A stretch of DNA of 17,575 bases. Source: CAYYOS01 sp964473355 (GTDB lineage Bacteria > Pseudomonadota > Gammaproteobacteria > Burkholderiales > REEB80). Within the stretch, counting starts at the first letter, position 1. Every line of letters begins with the position of its first letter. The stretch is from the NCBI GenBank assembly GCA_964473355.1, contig CAYYOS010000043.1:1-17575 (forward strand). The letters run 5' to 3'. The notes below the pieces were generated by a model that made no database searches, was not told the DNA's origin, and saw only the letters and a list, made by a program, of their open reading frames with translations. Shown here piece after piece: positions 1-7,454 of this stretch. The position numbers and the translations under genes were made by a program.

Positions 1-56
1 AAAATCTTCGGTTTAACTAAGGTACAATCCCTATTTTTATTACGTTGGGGTCTCGT

Positions 57-1347
57 ATGGGTGTTGTGGCGGTAGTGGGCTTAGGTTATGTCGGCTTGCC
101 ATTGGCAATGGAATTCGGCAAAAAACAAGAGACCATAGGGTTTGATCTTTCAGAAAGCAAAGTTAAAAGCTACCAGTCTTTTATCGATCCCACCGGCGAA
201 GTTTCCAGCGATGAGTTGCGCGCAGCCAAACACCTACGCGTGACCACTGACCCTACGGCACTCAAAACCGCTGACTATATTATTGTCGCCGTACCCACGC
301 CGGTGGACGAAGCCCACCAGCCGGATTTTTCCCCGCTGGTAAGTTCTAGCCGCTCGGTCGGACAGAATTTAAAAAAAGGTGCGATCGTGATTTACGAATC
401 GACCGTTTATCCCGGCGCCACTGAAGAAGTCTGCGTGCCCATTCTGGAACAATATTCCGGGCTGAAANNNNNNNNNNNNNNNNNNNNNTTTTCATGTCGG
501 ATATTCCCCTGAGCGTATCAATCCTGGGGACAAAGAACACACCTTAACCAAGATCTTAAAAGTGGTATCGGGTGATGATGCCGCCACCTTGGAAAAAGTC
601 GCGACCTTGTATGAATCGATTGTGACAGCGGGTGTACATCGCGCTTCCTCTATTAAGGTTGCAGAAGCCGCTAAGGTTATCGAAAACACCCAGCGTGATT
701 TAAATATTGCACTCATGAATGAGTTATCTATCATTTTTGATAAGCTCGGCATCGATACCATGGAGGTGCTCAATGCCGCTGGCACGAAGTGGAATTTCCT
801 GCCCTTTAGGCCGGGTTTAGTAGGCGGCCATTGCATTGGCGTTGATCCGTATTACTTAACACATAAAGCCGATATGTTGGGCTATCACCCGCAAGTTATC
901 TTGGCGGGACGGCGTATTAACGACGGCATGGGAAAGTTTATTGCCGAGCAAACCATAAAGAATATGATCAAGTCCGGCAGCCAAGTTAAAGGGGCCAAAG
1001 TTATTGTGCTGGGTTTAACGTTTAAAGAAAATTGTGCGGATATTCGCAATTCAAAAGTAATAGACGTTATTAATGAACTAAAGACTTACGGCGTTGATAT
1101 TTTTGTGCATGATCCGGTCGCCGATCACGCCGAAGCAAAACACGAATACGGTTTGGCGCTCACCACTTGGGAGAACTTGCCGCAGGCGGATGCCATCGTC
1201 GCCGCAGTCTCACATAAAGACTATCTAGATAAACCTAACCATGATTTTCTAAAAAAACTAAAAGGCGCGGGTTGCTTTATTGATGTTAAATCACAGTTTG
1301 ATACCGCGGGTTTGGCGAAAGAGGGCTTAACAGTATGGCGGTTGTAA
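57..1347 (+). CDS. tviB: UDP-N-acetyl-hexosamine 6-dehydrogenase (TviB/WbpO-like), interrupted by an assembly gap
   Basis: This is a cytoplasmic NAD-dependent nucleotide-sugar dehydrogenase that would oxidise C6 of UDP-GlcNAc or UDP-GalNAc to the uronic acid for a capsule, O-antigen or exopolysaccharide. Visible signatures are the Rossmann motif GLGYVGLP close to the N-terminus, PTPVDE, YESTVYPG, GYSPERINPGDKEH just after the gap, and the catalytic-cysteine motif GGHCIGVDPYYL (Cys codon 832-834). A C-terminal UDP-binding domain follows (GLTFKENCADIRNSK). Ns at 468-488 interrupt it. The part before the gap ends at 467 and the part after reads from 490 in another frame, so the N run has the wrong length. 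Visible codons (137 + 285) plus about four missing give roughly 426 residues, normal for the family. I chose ATG 57; TTG 45 is an in-frame alternative and a stop lies at 18-20. Its end overlaps the epimerase start by 13 bases. The next gene favours a TviB/WbpO role over plain UDP-glucose dehydrogenase. Confidence 0.9.
468..488. other. assembly gap (21 Ns)
   Basis: Twenty-one unknown bases lie inside the dehydrogenase gene. The coding frame is position 465-467 before the gap and 490-492 after it, so the true missing length must leave remainder 2 on division by 3, which 21 does not. From family spacing between the residues before the gap and the GYSPER motif, about 11 missing bases (four codons with base 489) would fit. 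The same family continues on both sides, so the join itself looks right. Confidence 0.97.
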
Positions 1348-2399
1348 ACCATTCAGCTTATCAAAAAATCTCGGCGCAGCTTAAGGCCAAGCCCGCCACT
1401 TGGCTTATCACGGGCGTTGCCGGGTTTATCGGCTCTAACTTATTGGAGACCTTATTAAAACTCAACCAAAAAGTTGTGGGGTTAGATAATCTTGCCACGG
1501 GACACAAAAAAAACCTGACAGAAGTCGAACAATTGGTAGGCCCGGCGATGTGGAAAAATTTTCACTGGCTGCAGGGCGACATCGTCGACTTAGAGACCTG
1601 CCGAGAGGCGTGTCGCGACGTGGATTATGTGTTACACCAGGCGGCATTGGGTTCCGTCCCGCGTTCCATAGAGGACCCGCTATTAACCAACCAAAGCAAC
1701 GTCACCGGTTTTTTAAACATGTTGGTGGCCTCGCGTGACGCCGGGGTTAAGCGTTTTATCTATGCAGCGTCGAGCTCTACCTATGGCGATCATCCGGATT
1801 TGCCAAAAGTTGAAGACGTCATCGGCAAGCCGCTCTCACCTTACGCCGTGACCAAATATGTAAATGAGTTGTATGCCGATGTCTTTCAACGTTGCTATGG
1901 ATTCAATAGTATTGGCCTGCGTTATTTTAATATTTTCGGCCCGCGCCAAGATCCGGAAGGCGCTTATGCCGCGGTTATACCAAAATGGATAGCTAGCCTT
2001 ATTGCCGGTGAACCTATCTACGTGAATGGTGATGGTGAGACCACTCGAGATTTTTGTTTTATAGACAACGCGGTGCAAGCGAATCTGTTGGCGGCCTTAA
2101 GTGATCACCCGGGTGCGATGAATGAAGTTTACAACGTTGCCTTAAATGAGCGCATCAGTTTAAACCAATTGTTCGACGCCATACACGCACTGTTGTTGCC
2201 GCGCTTTCCGCACTTGGCAGGCGTTAAACCCGTGTATCGTGATTTTCGCGCGGGTGACGTGCGGCATTCGCAAGCCGATATTTCCAAAGCGCAAACGCGC
2301 TTAGGTTACGCACCGACGCACCGCGTCGCGGAAGGGTTGAAGTCCGCTATGGATTGGTACGTTAACGACTTAACCGATAATCGTTTAGTCCGCCTTTGA
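1335..2399 (+). CDS. tviC: UDP-N-acetylglucosamine 4-epimerase (TviC/WbpP-like)
   Basis: A 354-residue short-chain dehydrogenase/reductase-type NAD-dependent epimerase that interconverts UDP-GlcNAc and UDP-GalNAc (or the corresponding uronic acids) in the cytoplasm. The nucleotide-binding motif TGVAGFIG is at residues 26-33, the SSSTYGD segment at 146-152 supplies the catalytic Ser/Thr, and the YxxxK pair is Y170/K174. The stretches LHQAALGSVPRSI, KPLSPYAVTKYVNELYADVF and NGDGETTRDF match my memory of Pseudomonas WbpP and Salmonella TviC closely, which separates it from GalE-type UDP-glucose epimerases. ATG 1335 lies inside the end of the dehydrogenase gene, with a purine-rich ribosome site (AGAGGG, 1320-1325) nine bases upstream, so the two are translationally coupled. 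Its TGA stop overlaps the TTG start of the next gene. The pairing with a TviB-like enzyme points to UDP-GalNAcA or a related precursor. Confidence 0.92.
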   Translation: MAVVNHSAYQKISAQLKAKPATWLITGVAGFIGSNLLETLLKLNQKVVGLDNLATGHKKNLTEVEQLVGPAMWKNFHWLQGDIVDLETCREACRDVDYVLHQAALGSVPRSIEDPLLTNQSNVTGFLNMLVASRDAGVKRFIYAASSSTYGDHPDLPKVEDVIGKPLSPYAVTKYVNELYADVFQRCYGFNSIGLRYFNIFGPRQDPEGAYAAVIPKWIASLIAGEPIYVNGDGETTRDFCFIDNAVQANLLAALSDHPGAMNEVYNVALNERISLNQLFDAIHALLLPRFPHLAGVKPVYRDFRAGDVRHSQADISKAQTRLGYAPTHRVAEGLKSAMDWYVNDLTDNRLVRL

Positions 2400-3802
2400 G
2401 GTTATTCTCATTTCTATTTCTGCTTGTTGTTTTTCGTTTTAGTCTCGCCGCAAACTTACCACCGCCAGTCCAGGCAGCATTGGCGGATGCGGGCATCCCC
2501 AAGGACGCGGTGGGCATCGTGGTTTACGATACCGCCCGCAAAAAATCGGTTCTAACCCATAACGCTAGTCGCGCATTTAATCCGGCGTCGACCATGAAGC
2601 TCCTGACGACCTTTGCCGGTTTGGAATTGTTGGGCCCCAACTTTTCCTGGCGCACCGAGGCTTACATTACCGGTGACCTAGAGCATGGCGTACTGAATGG
2701 CGATTTAATTATTAAAGGTTATGGCGATCCCTCCTTAACCCTGGAAAAATTTTGGCTGTTGTTACATAAGCTGCGCCTAGCGGGTTTGCGGGATATTCGG
2801 GGCGATTTAGTTTTGGACACGCAATACTTTTCGATTCCGCCCCATGATCCGGCAGAGTTCGACGACAAGCCCGAACGCGCTTACAACGTCGGCCCACAAT
2901 CTTTGTTAGTTAACTATAAGGCATTCGAATTTCAAATTTCTGCCGATAATAAAAATGTTTTTGTGCGTGCAGATCCGCCCTTAAGCGAGCTAAAAATAGT
3001 CAATAATCTTACGCTCGCTGTCGGCGAGTGCGCTCAGAATTGGCGCGACGCTATAGAAATCGGCACTCACGATACCCCGCAATTTAAAACGGTGGAATTT
3101 AGCGGAAGCTACGCCCAGCTATGCGGCATACGTTCCATTTACTTAGGACTTTTCGACAACACGCGTTACGTTTTTGGCGTGTTTAAAAAACTTTGGGAAG
3201 AGTCCGGTGGCAAGTTTTCGGGTACAGTCCGCTTAGGCGCTGTGCCTGCGGGAGGTAGATTGCTAGCAACACAGGCGTCTCCACCTTTAAGCGAGGTAGT
3301 GCGCGATATCAATAAATTCAGCAACAACGTCATGGCGAGACAACTGTTTCTAACCATCAGCAGCGAATTATCCGGCGAGCCCGGTTCCACGCAAAACGCC
3401 GCGACCATCCTTAAGCAGTGGCTAATTACTCGCGGTTTGTATTTCGATACACTCGTTTTGGAAAACGGCGCGGGGCTATCTAGAAAAGAACGGATTACAC
3501 CCATGGACCTGAGTGAGCTGTTGCTGGCCGCCTACAAAAGCCCTTTAATGCCAGAATTCATTGCATCCTTACCCTTGCTGTCGGTAGACGGCACCATGCA
3601 AAAAAGGTTGAAAGGGCAAGACATATCCGGGCAGGCCCATATAAAAACCGGCAGCTTAGACCAAGTTCGCGCGATAGCGGGCTATGTACAGGATAGGCGG
3701 GGACGGTTAATCATAGTCGTATTTTTAATTAACCATAGCCGTGCCGCCGAGAGTCAGGGTGCACAAGATAAGCTATTAAAATGGATATATCAAAGAGGCT
3801 AA
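2396..3802 (+). CDS. dacB: D-alanyl-D-alanine carboxypeptidase/endopeptidase, PBP4 family (peptidase S13)
   Basis: A 468-residue periplasmic penicillin-binding protein that trims or cleaves peptidoglycan cross-links. An N-terminal signal peptide (about residues 1-19, hydrophobic core FSFLFLLVVF, ending SLAA) precedes the catalytic domain. All three active-site motifs of the S13 family are present: S65-TMK (nucleophile Ser65, Lys68), S309-NN, and K417-TGS. The insert between the first and second motifs is the usual size for PBP4. The start is TTG at 2396, sharing the four bases TTGA with the stop of the epimerase gene. An in-frame stop at 2378-2380 leaves no other start before the signal peptide, and the first in-frame ATG is Met67 inside the active site. 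The coupling places a peptidoglycan hydrolase in the nucleotide-sugar operon. It may make room in the wall for export or anchoring of polymer, but that is inference. Confidence 0.92.
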   Translation: MRLFSFLFLLVVFRFSLAANLPPPVQAALADAGIPKDAVGIVVYDTARKKSVLTHNASRAFNPASTMKLLTTFAGLELLGPNFSWRTEAYITGDLEHGVLNGDLIIKGYGDPSLTLEKFWLLLHKLRLAGLRDIRGDLVLDTQYFSIPPHDPAEFDDKPERAYNVGPQSLLVNYKAFEFQISADNKNVFVRADPPLSELKIVNNLTLAVGECAQNWRDAIEIGTHDTPQFKTVEFSGSYAQLCGIRSIYLGLFDNTRYVFGVFKKLWEESGGKFSGTVRLGAVPAGGRLLATQASPPLSEVVRDINKFSNNVMARQLFLTISSELSGEPGSTQNAATILKQWLITRGLYFDTLVLENGAGLSRKERITPMDLSELLLAAYKSPLMPEFIASLPLLSVDGTMQKRLKGQDISGQAHIKTGSLDQVRAIAGYVQDRRGRLIIVVFLINHSRAAESQGAQDKLLKWIYQRG

Positions 3803-3840
3803 GTATTTTTTTAACGCACCGTTATTCGCTCGCGCTAGCG

Positions 3841-4278
3841 TTAACCCCGTGGCGGCAGGCGCACAATACTAAACCAAAACTCCTCGATGCGGTTAACAAT
3901 CAGCGCAAATTGCGTGAAGTCGACCGGCTTGGTAATAAAACAGTTAGCGTGCAAATCGTAAGATTGTAGTACTTCTTCATCCGACTGCGAGGTACTCAGT
4001 ACCACTACCGGAATGGCCCGCAAAGCCGGGTCAGACTTAACCTCCGCCAGTACCTCACGCCCACTTTTCTTGGGTAGATTAAGATCGAGCAGCATTAGGT
4101 CCGGGCGTGGCGATTGCGTATACTCCCCTTCGCGGCGCAGGAATTTCAAGGCCTCCACGCCATCCGTAACCGTATGCAATCGATTATGGATTTTAGCGTC
4201 GCGCAACGCCTCGCGAGTTAGGCGCGCGTCGGCCGGATTGTCTTCTACCAATAAAATTTCAACCGGATTTATGCTCAT
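3841..4278 (-). CDS. stand-alone Rcp1-type response regulator (single REC domain)
   Basis: A 145-residue CheY-fold receiver with no output domain. Conserved receiver residues are E12/D13, phospho-acceptor D65 in LLDLNLPKKSG, Ser95/Thr96, and K117 in TKPVD. The C-terminal IEEFW...IVRLP segment is characteristic of the Rcp1 family, the partner of the phytochrome kinase Cph1. I chose ATG 4278 because the ribosome site GGAG sits seven bases upstream, inside the last codons of the kinase gene, and the receiver fold begins directly after it. A longer in-frame reading starting at 4350 would add a tail inside the kinase gene and is less likely. The kinase stop is only five bases upstream, so this is its probable cognate receiver. 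With no DNA-binding domain it must act as a phosphate acceptor, shuttle or protein partner. It converges with the dacB-like gene across 38 bases. Confidence 0.9.
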   Translation of the reverse strand: MSINPVEILLVEDNPADARLTREALRDAKIHNRLHTVTDGVEALKFLRREGEYTQSPRPDLMLLDLNLPKKSGREVLAEVKSDPALRAIPVVVLSTSQSDEEVLQSYDLHANCFITKPVDFTQFALIVNRIEEFWFSIVRLPPRG

Positions 4279-4283
4279 CGTTA

Positions 4284-7200
4284 TTACTCCTTTGCTGCGG
4301 CTAGGGTAAAAAAGAAGGTCGTTCCTTTGCCCGCTTCCGATTCTACCCAAATGCGCCCCGCGTGGCGTTCGACAATTTTTTTACAAATGGCCAGGCCGAT
4401 TCCGGTTCCCGCATAGTGCTCCCGGGTGTGCAGGCGCTGGAAGATAACAAAAATACGTTGATGAAACTCCCGGTCGATGCCGATGCCGTTATCACGCACC
4501 CCAATGCGCCACATTTTTCCGTCACGAGCGGTACTTACGTGCACGGCAGGCGGGTTGTTACCCCGGAACTTCAGGGCATTGCTAATCAGGTTTTGAAGTA
4601 ATTGGGTCAGCTCACCGGTATCACCCCAAACTTGGGGAAGGGGATCATGCGTAATTTGCGCCTGCGATTCATCGATTGCCGATTTGAGATTGCGCAAGGT
4701 CAAATCGTAGACCGTCTGCAGCGTGCAGGGCGCCAATGCAGTGCGTCGCCCAACGCGCGAATACATCAGCAGATCTTGAATAAGGCGTTGCATGCGCGTG
4801 GCACCGTCCACCGCATAGGCAATGAATTCGTTGGCGTCCTTGTCAAGCTTGTCCGGATAACGCTTGGCTAGTAACTGGGTATAACTCGACACCATGCGCA
4901 ACGGTTCTTGCAGGTCGTGGGAGGCGACATATGCAAATTGTTCCAATTCAGCGTTAGAGCGTTCCAATTCGTGCGTCTTGGCCTGCAACTCTTCTTCAGC
5001 GTGTTTGCGCTCCGTAATGTCGTAATTTACCCCAACCATTCGAATAGGTTGGTGTTGTGCGTCCCACGTGACTTCGCCATTGGCTTTAAGGTGGCGGATG
5101 GTGCCATCCGGCCAAAGCACTCGAAATTCAATATCGAAAGCTGCTTCACCACTTAATGCTTGATGGATGGCGTGGTCACAATATCCACGATCCTCAGGAT
5201 GCACGCCTGCCAACCAGGCTTCGTATGCCGCGCCGAAATCAGCGCGGTGGATCCCGTACAGCCTAAACATCTGACTGTCCCAGCTTAGCGTATTTTTGAC
5301 GAGATCCCAATCCCAGGTCCCAATGCTTGCCGAGCGCGTGGCGATATCTAGCCTTTCCGCCAGTTCTTTAACCACCAGTTCGGTTTGCCGCCGCTTGCCG
5401 ATGTCGCGAATCGAGCTCGAGACTAGTACCCCTGCTTCGGTGCGCAGCGGACTCAGGCTGATCTCAACGGGAAATTCGCTGCCATCTTTGCGTCGTCCGT
5501 AAAGTTCCAGTCCCTGGCCCATTGCGCGCACGCGGGGGTCGGTGAAAAACTGATCCCGGTATTGGGGGTAATGATCCCGAAACCGCTCAGGGATCAACAG
5601 CTCCACCGGCTGATCCAATAACTCTTGGCGTACATAACCGAAGAGGAGTTCCGTCTGCCTGTTAATCAGTACGATTTTTCCGGAGCTTTCCACAATTACC
5701 ATGGCATCCGGTGCGGACTCAAGCAGGCCCCGAAAACGCTCCTCGCTAGCACGTAGCTTTAAGGTCATATCCGAAGCGAGACGCAAGGCGCGTTTACCCG
5801 TGCTGGATAAAGACCAAATAAACCCAAATAGTAACAAGCTTATGAGGGTCCCACCAAAAAGTATCAGTGTGGGCGTGTAACTTATTACTTCAGCATCGAA
5901 TTCCGGGAGGCTGCTATAACTCAAGGTCCACCAATGGCCATAAATTTCCACGGAGCGAACTTGGCGGAAGCGTGAATGCAGGCCGGCGTCCGCTCGCGCC
6001 GTGCCGAGATCGTCGTCATAGATCAGCTTTGCGGCATTAATCTCCTTTCCGTCGTAGATTTTAAAGGCTATCTTAGGCGGCATTTTGGCGAACAGGCTCA
6101 CCATCAGATCGTTCGCGCGGTAAGGACTATAAACAAAGCCAATTAATGCCGCTTGGCGTTGTTCGACGCTAGCGACAACTTCTCCCCTGCGATATACCGG
6201 CAAATACAATAGAAAACCAGGCTGCACATCCCCTGCGGCTTCCTGCACCAACACAACCTTGCCTGACAAGGCTGGCATACCCTGGTCGCGCGCATACTGC
6301 ATGGCGGTACGGCGTGTCGATTCTGCATACATGTCATAACCAAAGGCGCGCAAGTTACTGCCTTTAAATGGTTCGATATAGAGGATGGGAAAATATTCGT
6401 CGCGCGCGCCAGGTGGGTGTATCGTGTACTGAGGGAATCCTTGGGCACGAATGCTCTGAATATGCGCGTCGTGTTCCGCGGGCTGCACGCGCAGGCTAAA
6501 CCCGACCCCCTGAATCCCCGGATAGCGAACTTCAAGGTTGAGGCTGCTGACAAAGTCGCGCCATTTCCTGCGATCTGCGTTTTCCGAGGCCAATACCAAT
6601 CCGCGTGCGCCATATAAAATCTGCGCATGATGCTGCATGCGTACACGTAGCGTTTCCTCGATACGCTGCACTGATTGATCGAAACGCCGCAGGGCGTCCT
6701 GCTGAATATTCTCTTGCGCGGCATACCAGACCAAAAGCGTTACGGTTAGTGCGGCGACCAACACCAACCAGGCAGGACTAAAGGTCGCCCGCTCGGCTAA
6801 AGAAATTTCGCTGTTATCTGGGTTGCTACGAAAATCATTCCAGGCGATCGCGAGTAGACCCAGGCTTATCGCCACGAAACCAGTCGCTGTGTGCACCGCC
6901 ATTTGGGTAAACGCCCCCCAGCTGGTGGCCAAGGTGATTTGCGTCAAATAGGCCAGTAATACCGATGCCCCCAAGACGAATGTCAGCATAGCCAGTGTTC
7001 CAATCATCATCCATGCTTTGATGAGCAGCGCGTGCAAAGTGGCTATCCACAACGACAAACCTACCAGCACGAAGGCTGTGGCGGTATTCGCGCCCATGCG
7101 CCCAGGATGTGATACGCCCGCGGATGGGGCGACCTTCAGGAACAATTGATCGACGCCGAGATGAACGTCGAAAGCATACTGAAACAGCGTGAGAAGCCCA

Positions 7201-7454
7201 ACCACGATCGGCCATGCTACAAGCAGGCGCGCCGCAGGGAATTTCCCCCACGCCGTAGCCATCAAAGCCAGCCCAACGGCAAAAAAGGCGAGGGCAGTAT
7301 TAAACTGCATGGCCGCGAACCCGGGACGAATTTGCGTGAGCGCGGTATCGCTAACCAACCAACCTATAATAACCGTCACACCGAGCAGCGCAACTCCGCT
7401 TCCAGTCGCGATAAGCAAATGACTTACCCACGGCACAAACCTGCCGTTAGACAT
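4284..7454 (-). CDS. membrane hybrid-input histidine kinase: 7-TM module, CHASE, PAS, PAS, HisKA, HATPase
   Basis: A 1056-residue inner-membrane sensor kinase. Residues about 10-245 carry some seven hydrophobic segments. A periplasmic CHASE-type ligand-binding region (about 265-520, with IQGVGFS, GYDMYAEST and LPVY) is closed by a membrane segment at about 527-548. Two PAS domains follow (about 568-690 and 700-815), the second ending in the PAC-type VGVNYDITERK. The dimerisation domain has phospho-acceptor H846 in SHDLQEPLR. The ATPase domain has the N box (N959), DNGIGID (988-994), FQRLH and GTGIGLAICKKIV (1016-1028), all intact. It therefore looks active. The transmitter core from YVASHDLQEPLR onward strongly resembles that of cyanobacterial phytochrome Cph1, though no phytochrome domains are present. 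ATG 7454 overlaps the stop of the upstream gene by eight bases (ATGTCTAA), implying coupling. The ligand is unknown; CHASE domains of related proteins bind small molecules. Confidence 0.92.
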   Translation of the reverse strand: MSNGRFVPWVSHLLIATGSGVALLGVTVIIGWLVSDTALTQIRPGFAAMQFNTALAFFAVGLALMATAWGKFPAARLLVAWPIVVGLLTLFQYAFDVHLGVDQLFLKVAPSAGVSHPGRMGANTATAFVLVGLSLWIATLHALLIKAWMMIGTLAMLTFVLGASVLLAYLTQITLATSWGAFTQMAVHTATGFVAISLGLLAIAWNDFRSNPDNSEISLAERATFSPAWLVLVAALTVTLLVWYAAQENIQQDALRRFDQSVQRIEETLRVRMQHHAQILYGARGLVLASENADRRKWRDFVSSLNLEVRYPGIQGVGFSLRVQPAEHDAHIQSIRAQGFPQYTIHPPGARDEYFPILYIEPFKGSNLRAFGYDMYAESTRRTAMQYARDQGMPALSGKVVLVQEAAGDVQPGFLLYLPVYRRGEVVASVEQRQAALIGFVYSPYRANDLMVSLFAKMPPKIAFKIYDGKEINAAKLIYDDDLGTARADAGLHSRFRQVRSVEIYGHWWTLSYSSLPEFDAEVISYTPTLILFGGTLISLLLFGFIWSLSSTGKRALRLASDMTLKLRASEERFRGLLESAPDAMVIVESSGKIVLINRQTELLFGYVRQELLDQPVELLIPERFRDHYPQYRDQFFTDPRVRAMGQGLELYGRRKDGSEFPVEISLSPLRTEAGVLVSSSIRDIGKRRQTELVVKELAERLDIATRSASIGTWDWDLVKNTLSWDSQMFRLYGIHRADFGAAYEAWLAGVHPEDRGYCDHAIHQALSGEAAFDIEFRVLWPDGTIRHLKANGEVTWDAQHQPIRMVGVNYDITERKHAEEELQAKTHELERSNAELEQFAYVASHDLQEPLRMVSSYTQLLAKRYPDKLDKDANEFIAYAVDGATRMQRLIQDLLMYSRVGRRTALAPCTLQTVYDLTLRNLKSAIDESQAQITHDPLPQVWGDTGELTQLLQNLISNALKFRGNNPPAVHVSTARDGKMWRIGVRDNGIGIDREFHQRIFVIFQRLHTREHYAGTGIGLAICKKIVERHAGRIWVESEAGKGTTFFFTLAAAKE

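Noticed and set aside
23..28. TACAAT resembling a -10 box upstream of the dehydrogenase gene.
   Set aside because: The matching -35 region would fall at or beyond the window edge and the few bases visible there do not resemble one.
346..540. Minus-strand reading frame across the N gap.
   Set aside because: It exists only because Ns contain no stops. It lies antisense to a clearly coding gene.
3811..3844. Inverted repeat TTAACGC (3811-3817) / GCGTTAA (3838-3844) between the convergent operons, considered as a bidirectional terminator.
   Set aside because: The loop is 20 bases, the T-run lies before the stem on the plus strand, and on the minus strand the stem is followed by A residues. The right arm also overlaps the stop codon of the response regulator.
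4279..4350. Upstream extension of the response regulator to 4350.
   Set aside because: The ribosome site GGAG precedes ATG 4278 at good spacing and the extra residues overlap the kinase gene without resembling a receiver.
6143..7251. Minus-strand frames 6143-6724 and 6835-7251 inside the kinase gene.
   Set aside because: They are out-of-frame shadows. The kinase frame is continuous with CHASE and transmembrane features over the same bases.
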